Shown piece by piece: positions 1-11,999 of a stretch of 64,000 bases of DNA. Every line of letters begins with the position of its first letter. Position 1 is the first letter of the stretch. The notes beneath the pieces were generated by a model, which worked only from the letters and a program-made list of their open reading frames with translations, was not told the DNA's origin and made no database searches. This DNA comes from Nageia nagi (taxonomy: Eukaryota > Pinophyta). The stretch covers positions 22,754,001 to 22,818,000 of the forward strand of contig JBITNC010000002.1 of the NCBI GenBank assembly GCA_050084985.1, written 5' to 3'. The position numbers and the translations under genes are program-made.

Positions 1-1
1 T

Positions 2-385
2 GTGGGTGCTAGAATAATTAGGCCTTTATATCAAAAAATACTTATTCCTCCATTGTTAGACCCATCTCCTATGAAAAGTTTGGGTCATGAAGCCCATAGC
101 AGCCCCTCTCTATTGAAGGAGCCTACTAGCCCCCTATTCATAGAGCTTTCTTTTGACTCAAAGAATCCTACCTCAAAAGAGGAAAAGCTAGTACTTGAAC
201 CTGAACTTGAATATAAAATAAAAAACAAGCTGGTGGATTACTCAAATGATGAGGATGATGAGGAGGGGGTCAACTTGAGCAAGGTGGAGATGGAAGAGGA
301 AAAGAAACATGAATCACCAGCTCCTCTAATCACTACGAGCAAATCAGGTGATACCCCTATTAAATCCCCTTTGTTTGAAGGATGA
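2..385 (+). other. Acidic open reading frame fragment, function not recognised
   Basis: An open frame enters from or near the left edge and stops at 385. The predicted product (127 residues if it starts at 2) has a Pro/Ser-rich first half and a strongly acidic second half, including a run of Asp and Glu around residues 82-90 (DDEDDEEG-like) and a KVEMEEEKK stretch. I recognise no domain. Such low-complexity acidic linkers occur between gag and protease in gypsy polyproteins, and a gag remnant lies on the same strand about 1 kb downstream, so a retroelement origin is plausible. The true start may lie outside the window. Could equally be chance reading through low-complexity DNA. Confidence 0.3.
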
Positions 386-1279
386 GGATTTAGAGGAATT
401 TTGGGATCCCTTAGAGGAAGGAGAAGATTGGAGATGGTCCATACTAAAGTATGGATATCAAGAGTCAGACTCCCCTATGAGCAGCCATAGTTAGTTTGAG
501 GATATGGAGGAACCATAATAGCATTATATACCCTGATCATCGTAAGGATAGCACCCCAAGATGGGAACTACATGCCCTAGCAAGCTCAAAAATCTCATCC
601 CTAAGATGAGGTTTAAAAGGTCTACGGGAAGTAGAGGCACTTTGTAGAATGGGGGTAGATTGGTAAGCAAGGTAAGGAATGACAAAATATCAAGATGATT
701 AAAAAAGCAATGAAGGCTACCTAGTTTCCTTGGTATAATAAGCAAAGATTTGGAGGGGATAGATGTAAGGTGACTTTGGCTTCTCACCAGAAGGAATTCC
801 CTATAGCTATTCTGATCCCAAATTTAGAAGTATTGATGAATATGGAGATGGAGTTGTTATGGGACTATTTCAACAAGAAGATATATTTGATATTAATTAG
901 AGCTTAATTATTCAACCAGTACATGGATGGTGTGATCAAAAATCAATAAAGAAGGATGAAAAATTGTAGTCCTTTTCTCTCAGATCAGCTATGGGAAGCA
1001 TAACTATGAGAAGGTTATTTTGTATCTCTTTTTGTTCCAAATGATACTCTACTGAATATCTATAATCTTGTAAATACAAGTTTTGGGACCCTATTTTCTG
1101 AAAACCCATTATAAATATTTTTTACCCTTACCAAAAAAAAATCTACAATCATAATGGAAGAGCATTTGATCTTTTCCACATGATATGTAGTACCATGGAT
1201 TTAAAAAAAAATTACAATTAGATTATTTATGAGATCTCTAGTTGGATAAGTGGTATATTAGTTCTTATCTTTTCTTAAT
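386..1279. other. Intergenic stretch, nothing recognisable
   Basis: AT-rich sequence without a convincing coding frame, repeat or RNA gene. Short open frames here are isolated and match no family I know. It may be decayed interior of the same retroelement as the gag remnant to its right. Confidence 0.4.
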
Positions 1280-1990
1280 AGCTCGATCTAAAGTTGGAAG
1301 ATATGGTGTGAAAATTTCCTAAGATACAAATAAAGAATATTAGACATAGAATTGGTTAGTGAACTTTTCAATATCGAGAAGAAGAATTAGTTATTCAATA
1401 TACAAATAGATTTGGTATAATTTATTACAAAATACTATATGATATAAAACCATCAAAATATCTAAATAGATTATTCTTTAAGAATGGATTAGACACTACA
1501 AATGCTTATGCACTAAGCTTGTTTGATCCAAATTATTTCAATGAAATTCTATCAAAAGTAATCAAAGTTGAGGGAAAATGTATGCAATCTAAAATACACA
1601 AGGCTCTTCAAAATAAGAAAGAAGATCTTGTGCAAGGAATAAAAACACATTCAATATACTTGTTGATAAATAAGAATTAAATCTCATGAGAAAAATAGAA
1701 AATATAAAAATCCAACACAACCAAAGCCTCCAACCAAATATAAGAAACCATCAAGTACTTAGGAAGTTTCAAAATCAAAATAAAGACAATTCCCAAGTTT
1801 AGAAGCATATGGTACCTACTTCTTAAAGGAAGAATCCTCTAATGTGTATCAATATTATGAGTTTTATGAAAGTGCATATCATTACATATGTATTCATGTA
1901 ATACTAACTAATATGTAAAAGATTTTATGTGAAAGACAAGTTTTCTTAGAATCTCAAAATCTTAAAGAAGAAAATGAGCCATAAACGACA
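1280..1990 (+). pseudogene. Decayed Ty3/gypsy gag remnant
   Basis: In the best plus-strand frame, from about 1405 to 1680, the translation reads YTNRFGIIYYKILYDIKP followed by a stretch with LFDPNYFNEILSKV. This resembles the plant gypsy gag core, in which a Y-x-x-(R/K)-F-G-(R/K)-I-Y motif is followed by I-P-x-x-I-(R/K)-P. Further on (about 1840-1915) the frame gives YYEFYESAYHYIC-like residues that may be a ruined zinc knuckle. Several stops and at least one frame change interrupt it. No LTR could be paired with it inside the window. The gag call rests on motif resemblance only; a search of the translated segment against retrotransposon gag profiles would settle it. Confidence 0.4.
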
Positions 1991-2330
1991 ATTATCATTT
2001 CTTAGATATTTTCATCAAAACATAAGATACTACTACACCAAAAATGAGCTTTACAGTTATCTAGTTTGCAACGGATTTTATGGGGGTATTTTAATCTGGC
2101 TTAATTTTGAGATTTAGTTGTGGTCTTGTTGGAGCAATTTTTAAATGCCCCCATAAATCATAAGGGGGATATTTAAAACCACCCTTAAAAGATAATGAAA
2201 AAGGTTTTTTTTTTTTAAATGTGCAAGCATGCAAAAATTATTTTCACATTTCTCAAAAATACCTCTCATGGAATACAATGATCCTAGGATATGAAGATTT
2301 CTTAAAAAGGCTCTAGAGACTTTTAATCAT
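1991..2330. other. Intergenic stretch with poly-T run
   Basis: No coding frame. It contains a poly-T tract near 2205 and, at 2034-2050, a single sequence ending in ACTACACCAAAAATG that resembles one terminus of a CACTA-type DNA transposon. No matching inverted end was found nearby, so no element is called. Confidence 0.3.
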
Positions 2331-2575
2331 ATGCAATTATCAGGTGTAAAGCCAATTTTTGCAACCTTTATAGTATTCCCCAGTATGTGCCACCATGGGA
2401 ACTCTAGAAGAAGTATAAGCATCCATCAAAGAGTAGTTGAAAAGGGTTTTTCATCAAATATTTTTGGTTTTGGGTGCCCTAATAAACATGTAAACATGGA
2501 AGAATACATAAGGCCCAAGGCATGTTTGATAAGATGCATGATGCAAACATAGTAATAAATCATATATTAATAGAG
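2331..2575 (+). pseudogene. Pentatricopeptide-repeat (PPR) gene fragment, left of Copia-1
   Basis: The frame starting at 2331 reads MQLSGVKPIFATF, then IHQRVVEKGFSSNIFGF, then a degraded KACLIRCMMQT segment. This is the characteristic order of a plant PLS-class PPR protein: the start of one repeat (M-x-x-x-G-V-K-P-N-x-x-T-F), the IH-x-x-V-x-x-x-G-F-x-S-N-x-F repeat, then residues corresponding to the Y-A-K-C-G-x-I-E-x-A motif. Only about one and a half repeats survive; the rest of a host gene is absent. Functional PPR proteins bind organellar RNA, but this piece is clearly broken. A second copy of the same segment lies at 47923, beyond the nested stack. Confidence 0.65.
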
Positions 2576-2660
2576 GTACATAGAAATAGAAATAGACGAC
2601 CATAAGACCACCTTCACCTCCTTTGCTTCTGAAGGTGATGATCTTGTGTTGCTCACATTC

Positions 2661-2665
2661 TCATA
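2661..2665. repeat. Target site duplication (TCATA), left copy for Copia-1
   Basis: The five bases TCATA directly precede the TG that opens the left LTR. The same five bases follow the right LTR at 44781-44785, which shows the two distant LTRs belong to one insertion. Confidence 0.85.
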
Positions 2666-3151
2666 TGAAGTTTAAATCAAATAATAATGAAGGAAAAGTT
2701 TAAAACATTCACAATTGCATTACATAATTTGAATTTTGAGATAGATCTAGAAAATATTATGGAATTCTTATTGTGACATTTCATCAAATAATTTGTTGTA
2801 CAAGGTGCAATTTACAAGTTACACCAATCCAATCCATAATCCAACCCAAAAATGAGTTGCGAACACTTATTTACACATGCCCAAGCTAAAAAATTGAAAA
2901 TAATAAGCAAAATGAACTAGAAGGTATGAGAAAATGAGGAAAAACTACTTGGTAGTTCGTCCAAAACTTTTTGGAACTAATAAGCTAAAACACGATCATG
3001 TTTCAAGCCAAATACGATGGGTGGATGCATTTATACAAAATGAGAGAGAATTTCATTTTCAAACATGATGGGCATTTGTGTTTTGTCACTAAGTGTGAAA
3101 TTTGGCTTGTTGAGCTTGAATTTTGGATTTAGATAAAGTTTGTTTGCAACA
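2666..3151 (-). repeat. Copia-1 3' LTR
   Basis: This 486-bp sequence aligns along its length with 44258-44780, with some indels and scattered substitutions. It begins TG and ends CA on the plus strand as expected for an LTR. It lies immediately past the polypurine tract of the minus-strand element. Confidence 0.85.
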
Positions 3152-3153
3152 TA

Positions 3154-3165
3154 CTCCCCCTTGAT
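3154..3165 (-). other. Copia-1 polypurine tract
   Basis: On the minus strand this reads ATCAAGGGGGAG, a typical copia primer for plus-strand DNA synthesis, two bases before the LTR. Confidence 0.75.
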
Positions 3166-6142
3166 GGTGAGAGGGATGATAATCAGATCTCTCAACATCA
3201 AAAACTAAGATTTAGCAACCTATTTTGTGAAGATATCAGCAATTTGGTCTTTTGTATTGCAATACCTTAGTTTGATCAAATTCTTCTCGACCATGTATCT
3301 GATAAAGTGGTACTTGATATTAAAGTACTTTGAACATGCATGGTGGATTGGATTTTGTGCCAACTTAATGGCACTTTGGTTATCACAAAAAAGAGTTATA
3401 GATTGTTACTGCTTCTCATGTATCTCACCAAGAACTTTTCAAAGGCATAAGGCTTGTGCACTAGCTAAGTTCAATACTATATACTCAACCTCTATAGAAG
3501 ACAAAGCTATTGTAGTTTGCATCTTAGAACTCCAAGTAATCAAACATGTACCAAGTGAGAAGCAATTACCACTATTGGACTTTTGATCATCAAGATTACT
3601 CTCCTAATCATTGTCACTAAAACCAACCAACTTCACATTATCAATAGAGAAGTAATGAATGCCAAAATCTATTGTACCATGCACATACCTTAGGATTCTT
3701 TTGGATGCTTTCACGTGTAAAAAAAAAGGATCAATCATGTACCTAGAACAAAGTGATACAGCATAGCATATATTCATCCTTATGTTACAAAGCAACATTA
3801 AACTCCCTATAATGCTCCCATACTCTATTTTATTTGCTTTTTCAGCCCCATCATCTAAACATAAAAGCTCTCTATGTGCAATTGGAGTAGCTACAGGTTT
3901 GCATTCACTCATGCCAATTTTTTCCAACATCTCTCTAGCATATTTGGCTTGGTAAAGTAATATCTCTTCATGTGTTTGATGTACTTCAATGCCCAAGAAG
4001 TAACTCATCAAACCAATATCAATCATATCAAATTCTTTTTTCATCTCAGCTTTAAAAGAATCACATAATATAGAACTACTTCCCATGAACAACAAATTAT
4101 CTACATATAAGCAAACAAGTAGAATTTCAATACCTTGCTTCTTATAGTACAAAGTGTGCTTACTCTTGATTCTTTGGAAACCACACTTGATAAAGTAGTC
4201 ATTTATTCTTGTGTACCAATCTCTTGGAGCTTGCTTCAACCCATATAATGCCTTTTTCAATCTATAAACCTAATCTTCTTTTCCTTGAACCTCAAAACGT
4301 TGAGGTTGTGCCACATACACTTCTTCTTCAATATAACCATTAAGGAATGCACTCTTCACATCCATGTGATGCACATTCTAATTCTTGTGGGAAGATAATT
4401 AAAGCACCATACAAAATTTCTTTTGTCTTGCAATAGGAGAAAAAGTCTTCTCATAGTCTATGCCATACTTTTAAATGAACCCTTTTGCAACCAATTGTGC
4501 TTTGTACCTTTCAATGGAACCATCACTATTCCTCTTGGTATTGTAGATCCATTTACATACAATGCATTTCTTATTTTAGGGTGGCTCACATAACTCCCAT
4601 GTGTCATTCTTGACAATGGAAGAAATATATTCATTCATAACCTTCATCCACACTTTTGAACATGCTTGTTCAAAATAAGAAGGCTCAAAATCATCAAATT
4701 TAGTAACTTTAGAAGAAATATAAACATGAGCATTGGAAGTAGAAGTCATTAAATCATAATTTGCCACATCACCTTTGGACTCACCATTTTCTTCATCTCA
4801 TAACATTTGCAAATTTTCTAGCCTTTGCAAAGTAACATCAAACTCCTTATGCTGACTCCTTATCAACCTTCTTGAAATATTTTGGTCCAACATTTGAGAA
4901 GAGGGATGATATTGTAACACTCTTTTACCTTTTATTGACTAATTTACACTTGCACTTGGTGATGGAGGTGAAGAAGAACCATGTTGTGGATTTGAAGATG
5001 CACTTAAAGATCCCATTTGTGAAGAGGGATCAAATCTGGGTTGAACTTGATTATGTGAAACATTTTTGGGATGAACATTTCCTTTGGTCATTTGAAGTAT
5101 TTTATTCAAACATAACATCATAAATAACAAAATTTTGGCATTTTTGATACTTCCAACTTCCCCCTTCATAAAAAATGGCATATAGACACCATAACTTTGT
5201 GAGAAATTGGATTAAAAAATATTTAAACTTGGAGTGTTCACTATATCCAATAAAAATACACTTCTCACTCTTAGTATCAAGCTTTTTTCTATGCTTATCA
5301 TTCACATGAACATAAGCAAGATAGCCAAAAACATTAAATTATTTCACACTTGTCTTCTTTCCAAGCCAACTCTCATAATGAGTAATATTGTACAAACTCC
5401 TTGTATGAATCCTATTTAAAATATAAACAATAGTCTAAACATCTTTATCCCAATAAAAATTACTCAAACCTTTTGTGTGCATCATACACCTTGCCATATC
5501 TATCAAAGTTTGGTTCTTTCTTTTATCCACTCCATTTTCTTGGGGTGTGTATGGTGAAGTTAATTGACTCTCAATGTCAAAATCTATACAAAACTTCAAG
5601 AAATCATTAGAGAAAAACTCATCACCATGATTAGTTCTTAAATGCTTAATTGTATGCCCACTTTAGTTCTCAACACTATCTTTAAAAGTCCTGAAGCACT
5701 CAAATACCTCATCTTTGTGTTTAAGAAAGAATAACCAACAATATTTAGAAAAATCATCAATAAAGATGAGAAAATAAGAAGCTTTGCCCATACTTTGTAT
5801 TTGCATTGGTCCACAAATATCACTATGCACCAATTGTAGAAGATGTTAGGCCCTCCATGCTTCATTATTTGGAAAATTCCCCCTTACATGGTTTCCAAGA
5901 GCACACCCTTCACACACTTTATTAGTATCTTGGACCTTCAGCAAACCATAAATAATTGGAGACAAAAGATTTAAACTCTAAAAATTCACATGGTGAAACC
6001 TCAAATGCCATAAATTAGTACTATCATCAATGTTCACATAAGCAAAACCTCCCCCTTGCTCCAAAAACTTGATAGGAAAAAGTTTACTTTTATTCATTTT
6101 TTACTATAGTGACTAACCTTCCACCTCTATTCTTATAATAGA
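3166..6142 (-). pseudogene. pol: Copia-1 pol, downstream part: integrase, reverse transcriptase, RNase H
   Basis: Read right to left. About 6130-5850 is the pre-integrase zinc region (LWHLRFHH, then C-x2-C-like CEGCALGN). About 5850-5300 is the integrase core ([28 protein letters not shown]), with the second catalytic Asp region altered and Glu replaced by Asp-Lys at the ERKN motif. About 5305-5200 gives KLDTKSEKCIFIGYSEHSK, a hallmark of the copia linker. RT runs from about 4770 to 3604 with GLKQAPRDWY and YVDN, where the second Asp of the YVDD active site is Asn. RNase H (3603-3170) keeps SSIEVEYIVLN and the CDNQSAIKLAQNP block. Stops and frameshifts occur throughout, especially 4270-4570. 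This is the half of pol left of the Gypsy-A insertion. Confidence 0.85.
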
Positions 6143-6586
6143 TGTAGACACCTCAAAATCATTCATTTGTCTACTTTAAGCGATCCGTGATGATTCAACC
6201 TATCCTATAGTTCATCATGATCCCATCATCCCTTCATCTCATTTTGACCCCATTTATGTGTTTGATTTTGGTAGCTTGAGCCTTTGTTACCATCTTGTGA
6301 CTTTGGACCCTAAATAGCCCACTAGTTGGGGATCAGTTGGTTGGTTAAGTTAAAACCCTAACTGGCCCACCGACTAGACTTGCATATAAGTTAATTCAAA
6401 ATAAGACTTCTCCCTCCTTCCATTCACTTTTGCAATAAGAAACTCATGAATTCTTGCTTTTCATACACACTTGGAGCTGTCCATTCAAGCTTTTATCCAA
6501 GATTCTCTCACTTGGAGCTATATCCACCACTTCCAAAGTAAGGAAAAGGGGATTCTTATCTTTTCTTGGAAAGGAACATTGGGAAA
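6143..6586 (+). repeat. Gypsy-A 5' LTR, proximal part
   Basis: The 444 bp from 6143 align with the first part of the 3' LTR at 41821, through the shared TTGGAAAGGAACATTGGG block. A TATA-like CATATAAG occurs at 6383-6390. The remaining roughly 560 bp of this LTR, present in the 3' copy, are missing here: Copia-2 is inserted at 6587 and the expected continuation was not found on the other side of it. Confidence 0.8.
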
Positions 6587-7086
6587 TGTTGGAATGTATA
6601 ATGCATTATTGTAAAGGTTATCTAATAATCTTCTATGTAAGTTCACTAATACTTAAGGGTATCATTTGATACCTTAAGTATTTAAGTGAATATGATAATG
6701 TAACTTGTCCTACACTTCATGTCATGAGCATGACCCTTGTGTAAAAGGATGTGCATGTCATGCTTTTGTACATTGGATAAAAGGTTGATCCAAAAAGGGA
6801 TTTTGGCCTATAAATAGAAGGATCCCTCTTTGTGATCACACACCAATTTTTGGAGTAAAGCCATGCTATAAGATAGTGTTTAGGAGATGAGTTAGGAGAA
6901 TTGTAAGAGACTCATGTTTGTGAATGAAGTGAGATCTAGTTAGAGGATGTACTCCTAGTTGGAGGAACCACTTACATCTTGTGTCACTTTGTGAGATTAT
7001 CTTTGTGAGTTATTTAGATGTGATTTGTGAGCTTTCATGTGATCTTGGGAGTATAGAGTTGTTTATTTTATATTGCAATTCTCTCA
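6587..7086 (+). repeat. Copia-2 5' LTR
   Basis: It starts TGTTGGAATGTATAATG and ends ATTCTCTCA just before the primer binding site. Copia-D's LTR starts TGTTAGAATTTGTAATG and ends AATTCTCTCA, and both have a CTATAAATAGA promoter box. About 500 bp long. Confidence 0.85.
6808..6818 (+). promoter_or_regulatory. TATA box of Copia-2 LTR
   Basis: CTATAAATAGA sits about 220 bp into the LTR and is identical to the box at the corresponding place in Copia-D. It probably marks the U3/R region where element transcription started. Confidence 0.65.
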
Positions 7087-7088
7087 TT

Positions 7089-7100
7089 TGGTATCAGAGC
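7089..7100 (+). other. Copia-2 primer binding site (tRNA-iMet type)
   Basis: TGGTATCAGAGC lies two bases after the LTR. This is the standard plant copia site complementary to the 3' end of initiator methionine tRNA. Confidence 0.85.
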
Positions 7101-9370
7101 ACCTTAGAGGCTCTTTTTCACATCATAGGTGTTGAAGTTCTACTTCTACAACTTGGTGATCTTCATTCATCCTACACCTCCTTTCTTCATTATTGAGGTA
7201 AAGCTAACAGAAGGTATAAAATATTTCATTTGCTCATCTTGGCTATTTTTTTTATTATAGCACCATGCTACTAACATATTACTTGTTATGTGTTAGTCCT
7301 TTTTTATATAATAAAAAAGGGGTTGTTATGGCTAACAAGTTGCAATTTTATTTTACTAACTCTCAATGTTACTTACATTTTTTTAGTTGCTACATTTAAA
7401 AAAAAAATTAATAAAAAGGTTAGTATACAAAAATTGCATTTTTTTGGAAATAAGTATATATGTTACATATTGTTGCTATACTATAAATGCAATTTTCTTT
7501 GCTCAAATAACAAAAGTATGTTATAATTAAACCTTCATTTTTCTTTCAAGTATTTTCCTATTACACAAATGGTAGTGTAAAATATGATGAAAGTATTTTT
7601 CTTCACCTATTATTTCTTTTCCATGTTTTGCATTAAAAAGGAGGGAGTTTATATATATATATATATATAATATATATATATAATATATATATATTATATA
7701 TATATATATATATAAAGGTAATTTTTTCAATGATGTAAAGATGATTGCAAGTACATAAACCTCTTCTCCTTTGAACATCACCTCTATATGACTTTTCATT
7801 TTGCAACCAACTCGTCACCACAAAAGCACCATCACCTGAGTGGCCTTTCAATCTGCAAAATCAGTGTGGCCTATGAGGGGTATTTGAATCTCTCATTAGG
7901 TGTGGATGACATCATCTCCTACCCTTCTGTTGTTGCCTTACATCCGTTTGCATGTTGTTTCTCATTGAGCATAGAGTCTTCATATTTTATCTCCTCGCAT
8001 GGCTATCTATATTACATTTTTTTTGGTACCTGGTGCCCACTCGTAACATTGCGACTACTAAAGTATCTATGCTACATTTTCCCTTGTAATACCTTGCGAC
8101 TTGGGCCGCACTCAGGCTTCTTCAAACAAATGATAGTGTCTCACCTTCACCCTTCATGCACGACCTTTCTTGCCCTCCTATCCCGTGCATAGTGTCTCCC
8201 CTCCTTGACCTCTATTCTTGTAGCTTAGACTCCATCGATTGCTTACATGCTTTCTCAAAAGTTAGGGAAGGCCATTTTTTTTACACCTATCAACATTAAT
8301 TTTAACTTGCATTTAATGATTTGGTTTGTACATTTATTTTTTAAATGTTTGTAAGAAATGTGTCATTATTCAATTTTTTCTTTTTTTTTTGCTTGGAGTG
8401 GCGTAAGGGTCTTTCCTATCATTTAATTTCTTGAGAATTATATATAGAAGGATGATGGAATATTTAATTACCTTTTTTTTTCTAAAAAAACTCATCTTAT
8501 AGAGGTTAAAATTTTTTATGCTTTAATTCCTTGTATATTTAAAGTAATATTTTGGGCAATCTTCCTTTAAATGTTAGAAAGGAATACATAATTTTATCAC
8601 TTTTTCTTCTTGTGTCAAAGTTAAAAATGGAAATTTTTAAGACTTAACATATAATTCTTAAGTGGAATGTATTAAATTGCCTAGAAATGTTGGGTACTAT
8701 AGTTAACCTTTTTAAATTGGCAAAAAAAAAAATTGCAATTTCAAAGTATCTTTATGTACTTACTTAGGAAAAGTGGTAATATGACATCTTTTGATAAGGA
8801 ATTACACTCTAAAGTAAACTAAGCTTGTTATTATCTTTTTAACTTAATTTTTTTTAAGTAAAAAGGAGGAATCTTTTGTGAATTTTTTACTTAAAATCCT
8901 TATACATACCTGTCACTTAGAATTATTAATAGATACTTCTTAAGTTTTTGCTTTAAGTTCTTTTTGAATACTTATGCAAATTAAAGAAATAATGCATGCT
9001 AAGTATCTATCTTTATTCCTTATGCTAAGTTAATGAACTTGTGCAAACTTGGTAATAATGCATGATTATTATTTAATTTTTTTTTGAAATCATAATGCAT
9101 TTGATGACTCCCTAATTTTTTTCATCTTTGTGCAAAGTATGGAATGGACTTTTGCAAATTAGAAATGATGTAAAGATGTCCTTTAAGGGTTGGTAAACAA
9201 AATCCATTGGACTCTTAGGTTTCAAATTGCAAATAGATGATGTTTCATTTATGCATTTTACTTAATGTTTCATATTTTTTTGCTTTATTTACTTATGTAA
9301 AAATTGCAAACATTGATTGACCAACCCTCTAAAATGAACACATCCACATGTACATTCCATAACATGAACA
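7101..9370. other. Unidentified interior of Copia-2 where gag is expected
   Basis: The first about 110 bp look like a normal copia leader ending near 7210. From there to 9370 no gag motif is seen on either strand, although Copia-D has a clear gag. The stretch is AT-rich with many homopolymer runs. One open frame on the plus strand (7788-8192, 134 residues, hydrophobic and Cys/Ser/His-rich) matches nothing I know. The stretch may be an unrecognised nested insertion or replacement. Confidence 0.4.
7650..7714. repeat. AT microsatellite
   Basis: An interrupted (TA)n tract of about 65 bp. The minus-strand open frames across it encode Ile/Tyr runs and are not genes. Confidence 0.9.
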
Positions 9371-11713
9371 CATTCATAAGTATAAAAAAGATGTGATTAT
9401 GATAGGTGATAACTCTTACCTTGAAGTCCAAGGAATTGGGAGTGTGTTGATTTATGGAAAGATTCTTGATAATGTGCTATGTGTTCCTAAACCTAGAATG
9501 AACCTTCTCTTCATGATTTAAGTTGCTAAAAAAAAGGTTACTTTTTTAAGTTCAACTCTCAATCTTGGTGCATTAAGAAAGGACTTACCACATTGGTTAA
9601 AGGATCAGTGAAAGATGATCTCTACATTATGGATCAAGTTCCATAAAAGATGTGTATTGCTACAAGTGTGTGTTCTAGAGGTAATCTTTGGCACCATCAT
9701 TTAAGGTACCTTAACCATAAGAGTATTCAAGTCATAAAAGATCAAGAACTTATGGAAGGTTTGCCTTCAATTTCTCCTTTAGTTAATCTATGCGAGAAGT
9801 GCATTCTTGGTAAGATGCATAGAAAAAAGTTTGAAAAAGATAAGGCAATAAGAGCATCTCAACCTCTTCAACTTGTGCATTCAAATTTGATAGGTCCATT
9901 TCATACTAAGTCACTTGGAGGAGAATCTTATGTCTTGACCTTTATTTATGACTTTAGTAGAATGACATTTGGGTATCTACTTGAGCACAAGGATCAAACC
10001 TTTGAGAGTTTTAAGGTTTTTAAGGCCTTTTTTAAAAATCAAACTAACCTTAAAATCAAGATGTTGAGATCAGATAATGGGAGAGAATATAATAGCAATA
10101 AGTTCAATTAATATTGTGCTAAGTATGGAATCAAGAGGCAATTCACAATTCCTTGCACTCCTTACAAGCATGAGCCCTCAACCTTCAATGAAGCTTCTAA
10201 GCAAGAGTACTAGATGGAAGCCATGAAAGTGGAGTATGAGGTGCTTATAAAAAATGAAACTTGAGATTTTGTTCCTTATCCCAAAGAGAAGAATGTGATT
10301 AGCAATAAGTGGATCTTCAAGTTCAAGTTTAATTCTATTAGGGATATTGAAAAATACAAGGCAAGGTTAATAGCCAAAGGTTTTGCTCAAAAATATGATG
10401 TAGATGATGAGGAACCCTTTACTTCTGAGGCAAAGATGGCTATTGTGAGAATTATCCTTACTCTTTTTATAGCTCAAAGATGAAATTTTTTTCAACTTGA
10501 CATCAAGAGTGCATTTCTCAATGGTGACTTAGATGTGGAAATATTCATGAATCAACCAAAAGGGTTCATTATTTAAGGTAAAGAGTCCTTTGTGTGCAAG
10601 CTAAAGAAGTCATTATATGGATTTAAGCAAGCACCTAGACCCTAGTACAGGAAGATTTTAAGGTATTTTGCAAACATTGATTTTTCCAAGTGTTTTTTTG
10701 ACTCTAATCTATATGTGCTCAATCAAGGAAAAGATGTGGTCTTGATTCTCCTTTATGTGGATGATCTTTTGATAACTAAGAATAATGAAAAAATTATTCA
10801 AGAGTGCATATCCAAACTTAAGGCAACATTTGAAATGACTGATCTTGGTCTCTTACACTACTACCTTGGAATGCAAGTATACCAATATAAGGATTGTACT
10901 TATCTTAATCAATCTAAGTATATATCAGACATCTTATAAAATATTGGAATGGAGGAATGTAGATATGCCATGATCACCATCTCTCATAGAATCACTATTT
11001 CTCTAAGCTCTAACTCTTAGTTAACTAATGCTACAGGTTGCAGGCAATTAATTAGTAGTCTTTTATATTTAATTATTTTCAAGCCAAATATTGCCTTTGC
11101 AGTAAATATGATGGCTCGATTCTTGTAGAAACCATTTTTTGAACACCTCAATGCTGTTAAAAAAATCTTGAGGTATGTTGTAGGGACTAAGGATCTTGCT
11201 CTCAAGTATTCTAAGTTGCCCTTGTTTGTTCTCTCTAGATTCTCAGATTTTGACTATGGGGGAGATAGAGATGATAGGAAATCAACCTCTGCATATGTGT
11301 TTAGCATTGGTTCAGGTGCTATCTCTTAGGCTTTTGAGAAGTATCCTACTATTTCTCTTTCCACCATAAAAGTTGAATATCATACAATGTCAATTGTAAC
11401 CTAGGAAGCTATTTGGCTAAAGCATCTTCTGAAAGAAATTAGGTATAAGCAAGCTGATTCATCTCTAATTTCTTCATCTAATCAATCAATTATTTTTTTG
11501 GCTAAGAATTTTATGTTCTATTAGAGAATAAAACAAGTGAAAATCCATATCCATTGTATCAGGGAGAAGGTTATTGATGGCATCATACATCTGGAGTATT
11601 TCACCTTGAACTCTACTGATTTGTTTACCAAGCCCCTTCCAAAAGCTTAGTCTTTTAAGCTTAGGGATGCCATTGACTTGGTGAAGTTGCTCTCAATGGG
11701 GAGGCAAGTTTGA
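9371..11713 (+). pseudogene. pol: Copia-2 pol remnant
   Basis: Homology to the Copia-D polyprotein starts at 9371 (HKYKKDVIMIGDN, then GKILDNVLCVPKPRMNL), just after the protease site. Then come the pre-integrase region (HHLRYLNHKSIQVIK and LCEKCILGKMHRKK, 9680-9830) and the start of the integrase core (FIYDFSRMTFGYLLEHK, LRSDNGREY, to 10111). The rest of the integrase core and the linker are deleted: at about 10165 the frame passes straight to the pre-RT motif EPSTFNEASKQE. RT follows to about 10990 with YVDDLLITK at 10756, then RNase H to a stop at 11711-11713 after GRQV. Many stops; the SWASKK and STIEAEY motifs of RNase H are damaged. Confidence 0.82.
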
Positions 11714-11999
11714 ATTCTTGTGTGTTGAATTCATGTTTGTGATGACAATTTCACTCCTATGAGGATTTTATGTTGTATAGTATTAATTTTGTTGTACACC
11801 TTTTTGGTAATTTTGCTTTGCATGAGGAACTTGTTGTACAAATTTTTAAAGCTAAAATATTAATCAATCTAGCACTATTCAGTTATCCATGTGTGGGGAA
11901 CTCTTATTTTTAAATCTTTATTTGTGTTTCTAATATGAAAGGTGAATCACATAATACAATTGAAACTAGGGAAAATTTAAAGCTAGACAAACAAGATCT
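11714..11999 (+). other. Copia-2 post-pol tail and junction to Gypsy-A
   Basis: The sequence after the stop matches the region after pol in Copia-D, including one unit of the tail repeat (GTTGTACACC ... AACTTGTTGTACAA, about 11788-11850). Similarity fades near 11930. The remaining 70 bp carry no recognised signal and precede Gypsy-A gag. Confidence 0.6.

Larger units (their letters stand above)
6587..11930 (+). mobile_element. Copia-2, Ty1/copia retrotransposon inserted in the Gypsy-A 5' LTR
   Basis: A 5' LTR (6587-7086), primer binding site (7089-7100) and a degraded pol gene (9371-11713) lie in the plus orientation. The protein and the sequence after pol match Copia-D at the right end of the window, so both belong to one family. 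The gag gene is not recognisable between 7200 and 9370. No 3' LTR is present: after pol and one tail-repeat unit the homology fades near 11930 and Gypsy-A coding sequence begins near 12000. A deletion therefore removed the 3' end of Copia-2 and the rest of the Gypsy-A 5' LTR. Confidence 0.8.

Noticed and set aside
2034-2060. CACTA-transposon-like terminus (ACTACACCAAAAATG)
   Set aside because: Only one end found, first base of the CACTA signature changed, and no matching inverted end or transposase nearby.
3227-3586. Plus-strand 119-codon open frame
   Set aside because: It is the antisense of Copia-1 RNase H, whose motifs are clear on the minus strand.
7527-7851. Two minus-strand open frames with Ile/Tyr runs
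   Set aside because: They are produced by the TA microsatellite at 7650-7714 and have no other support.
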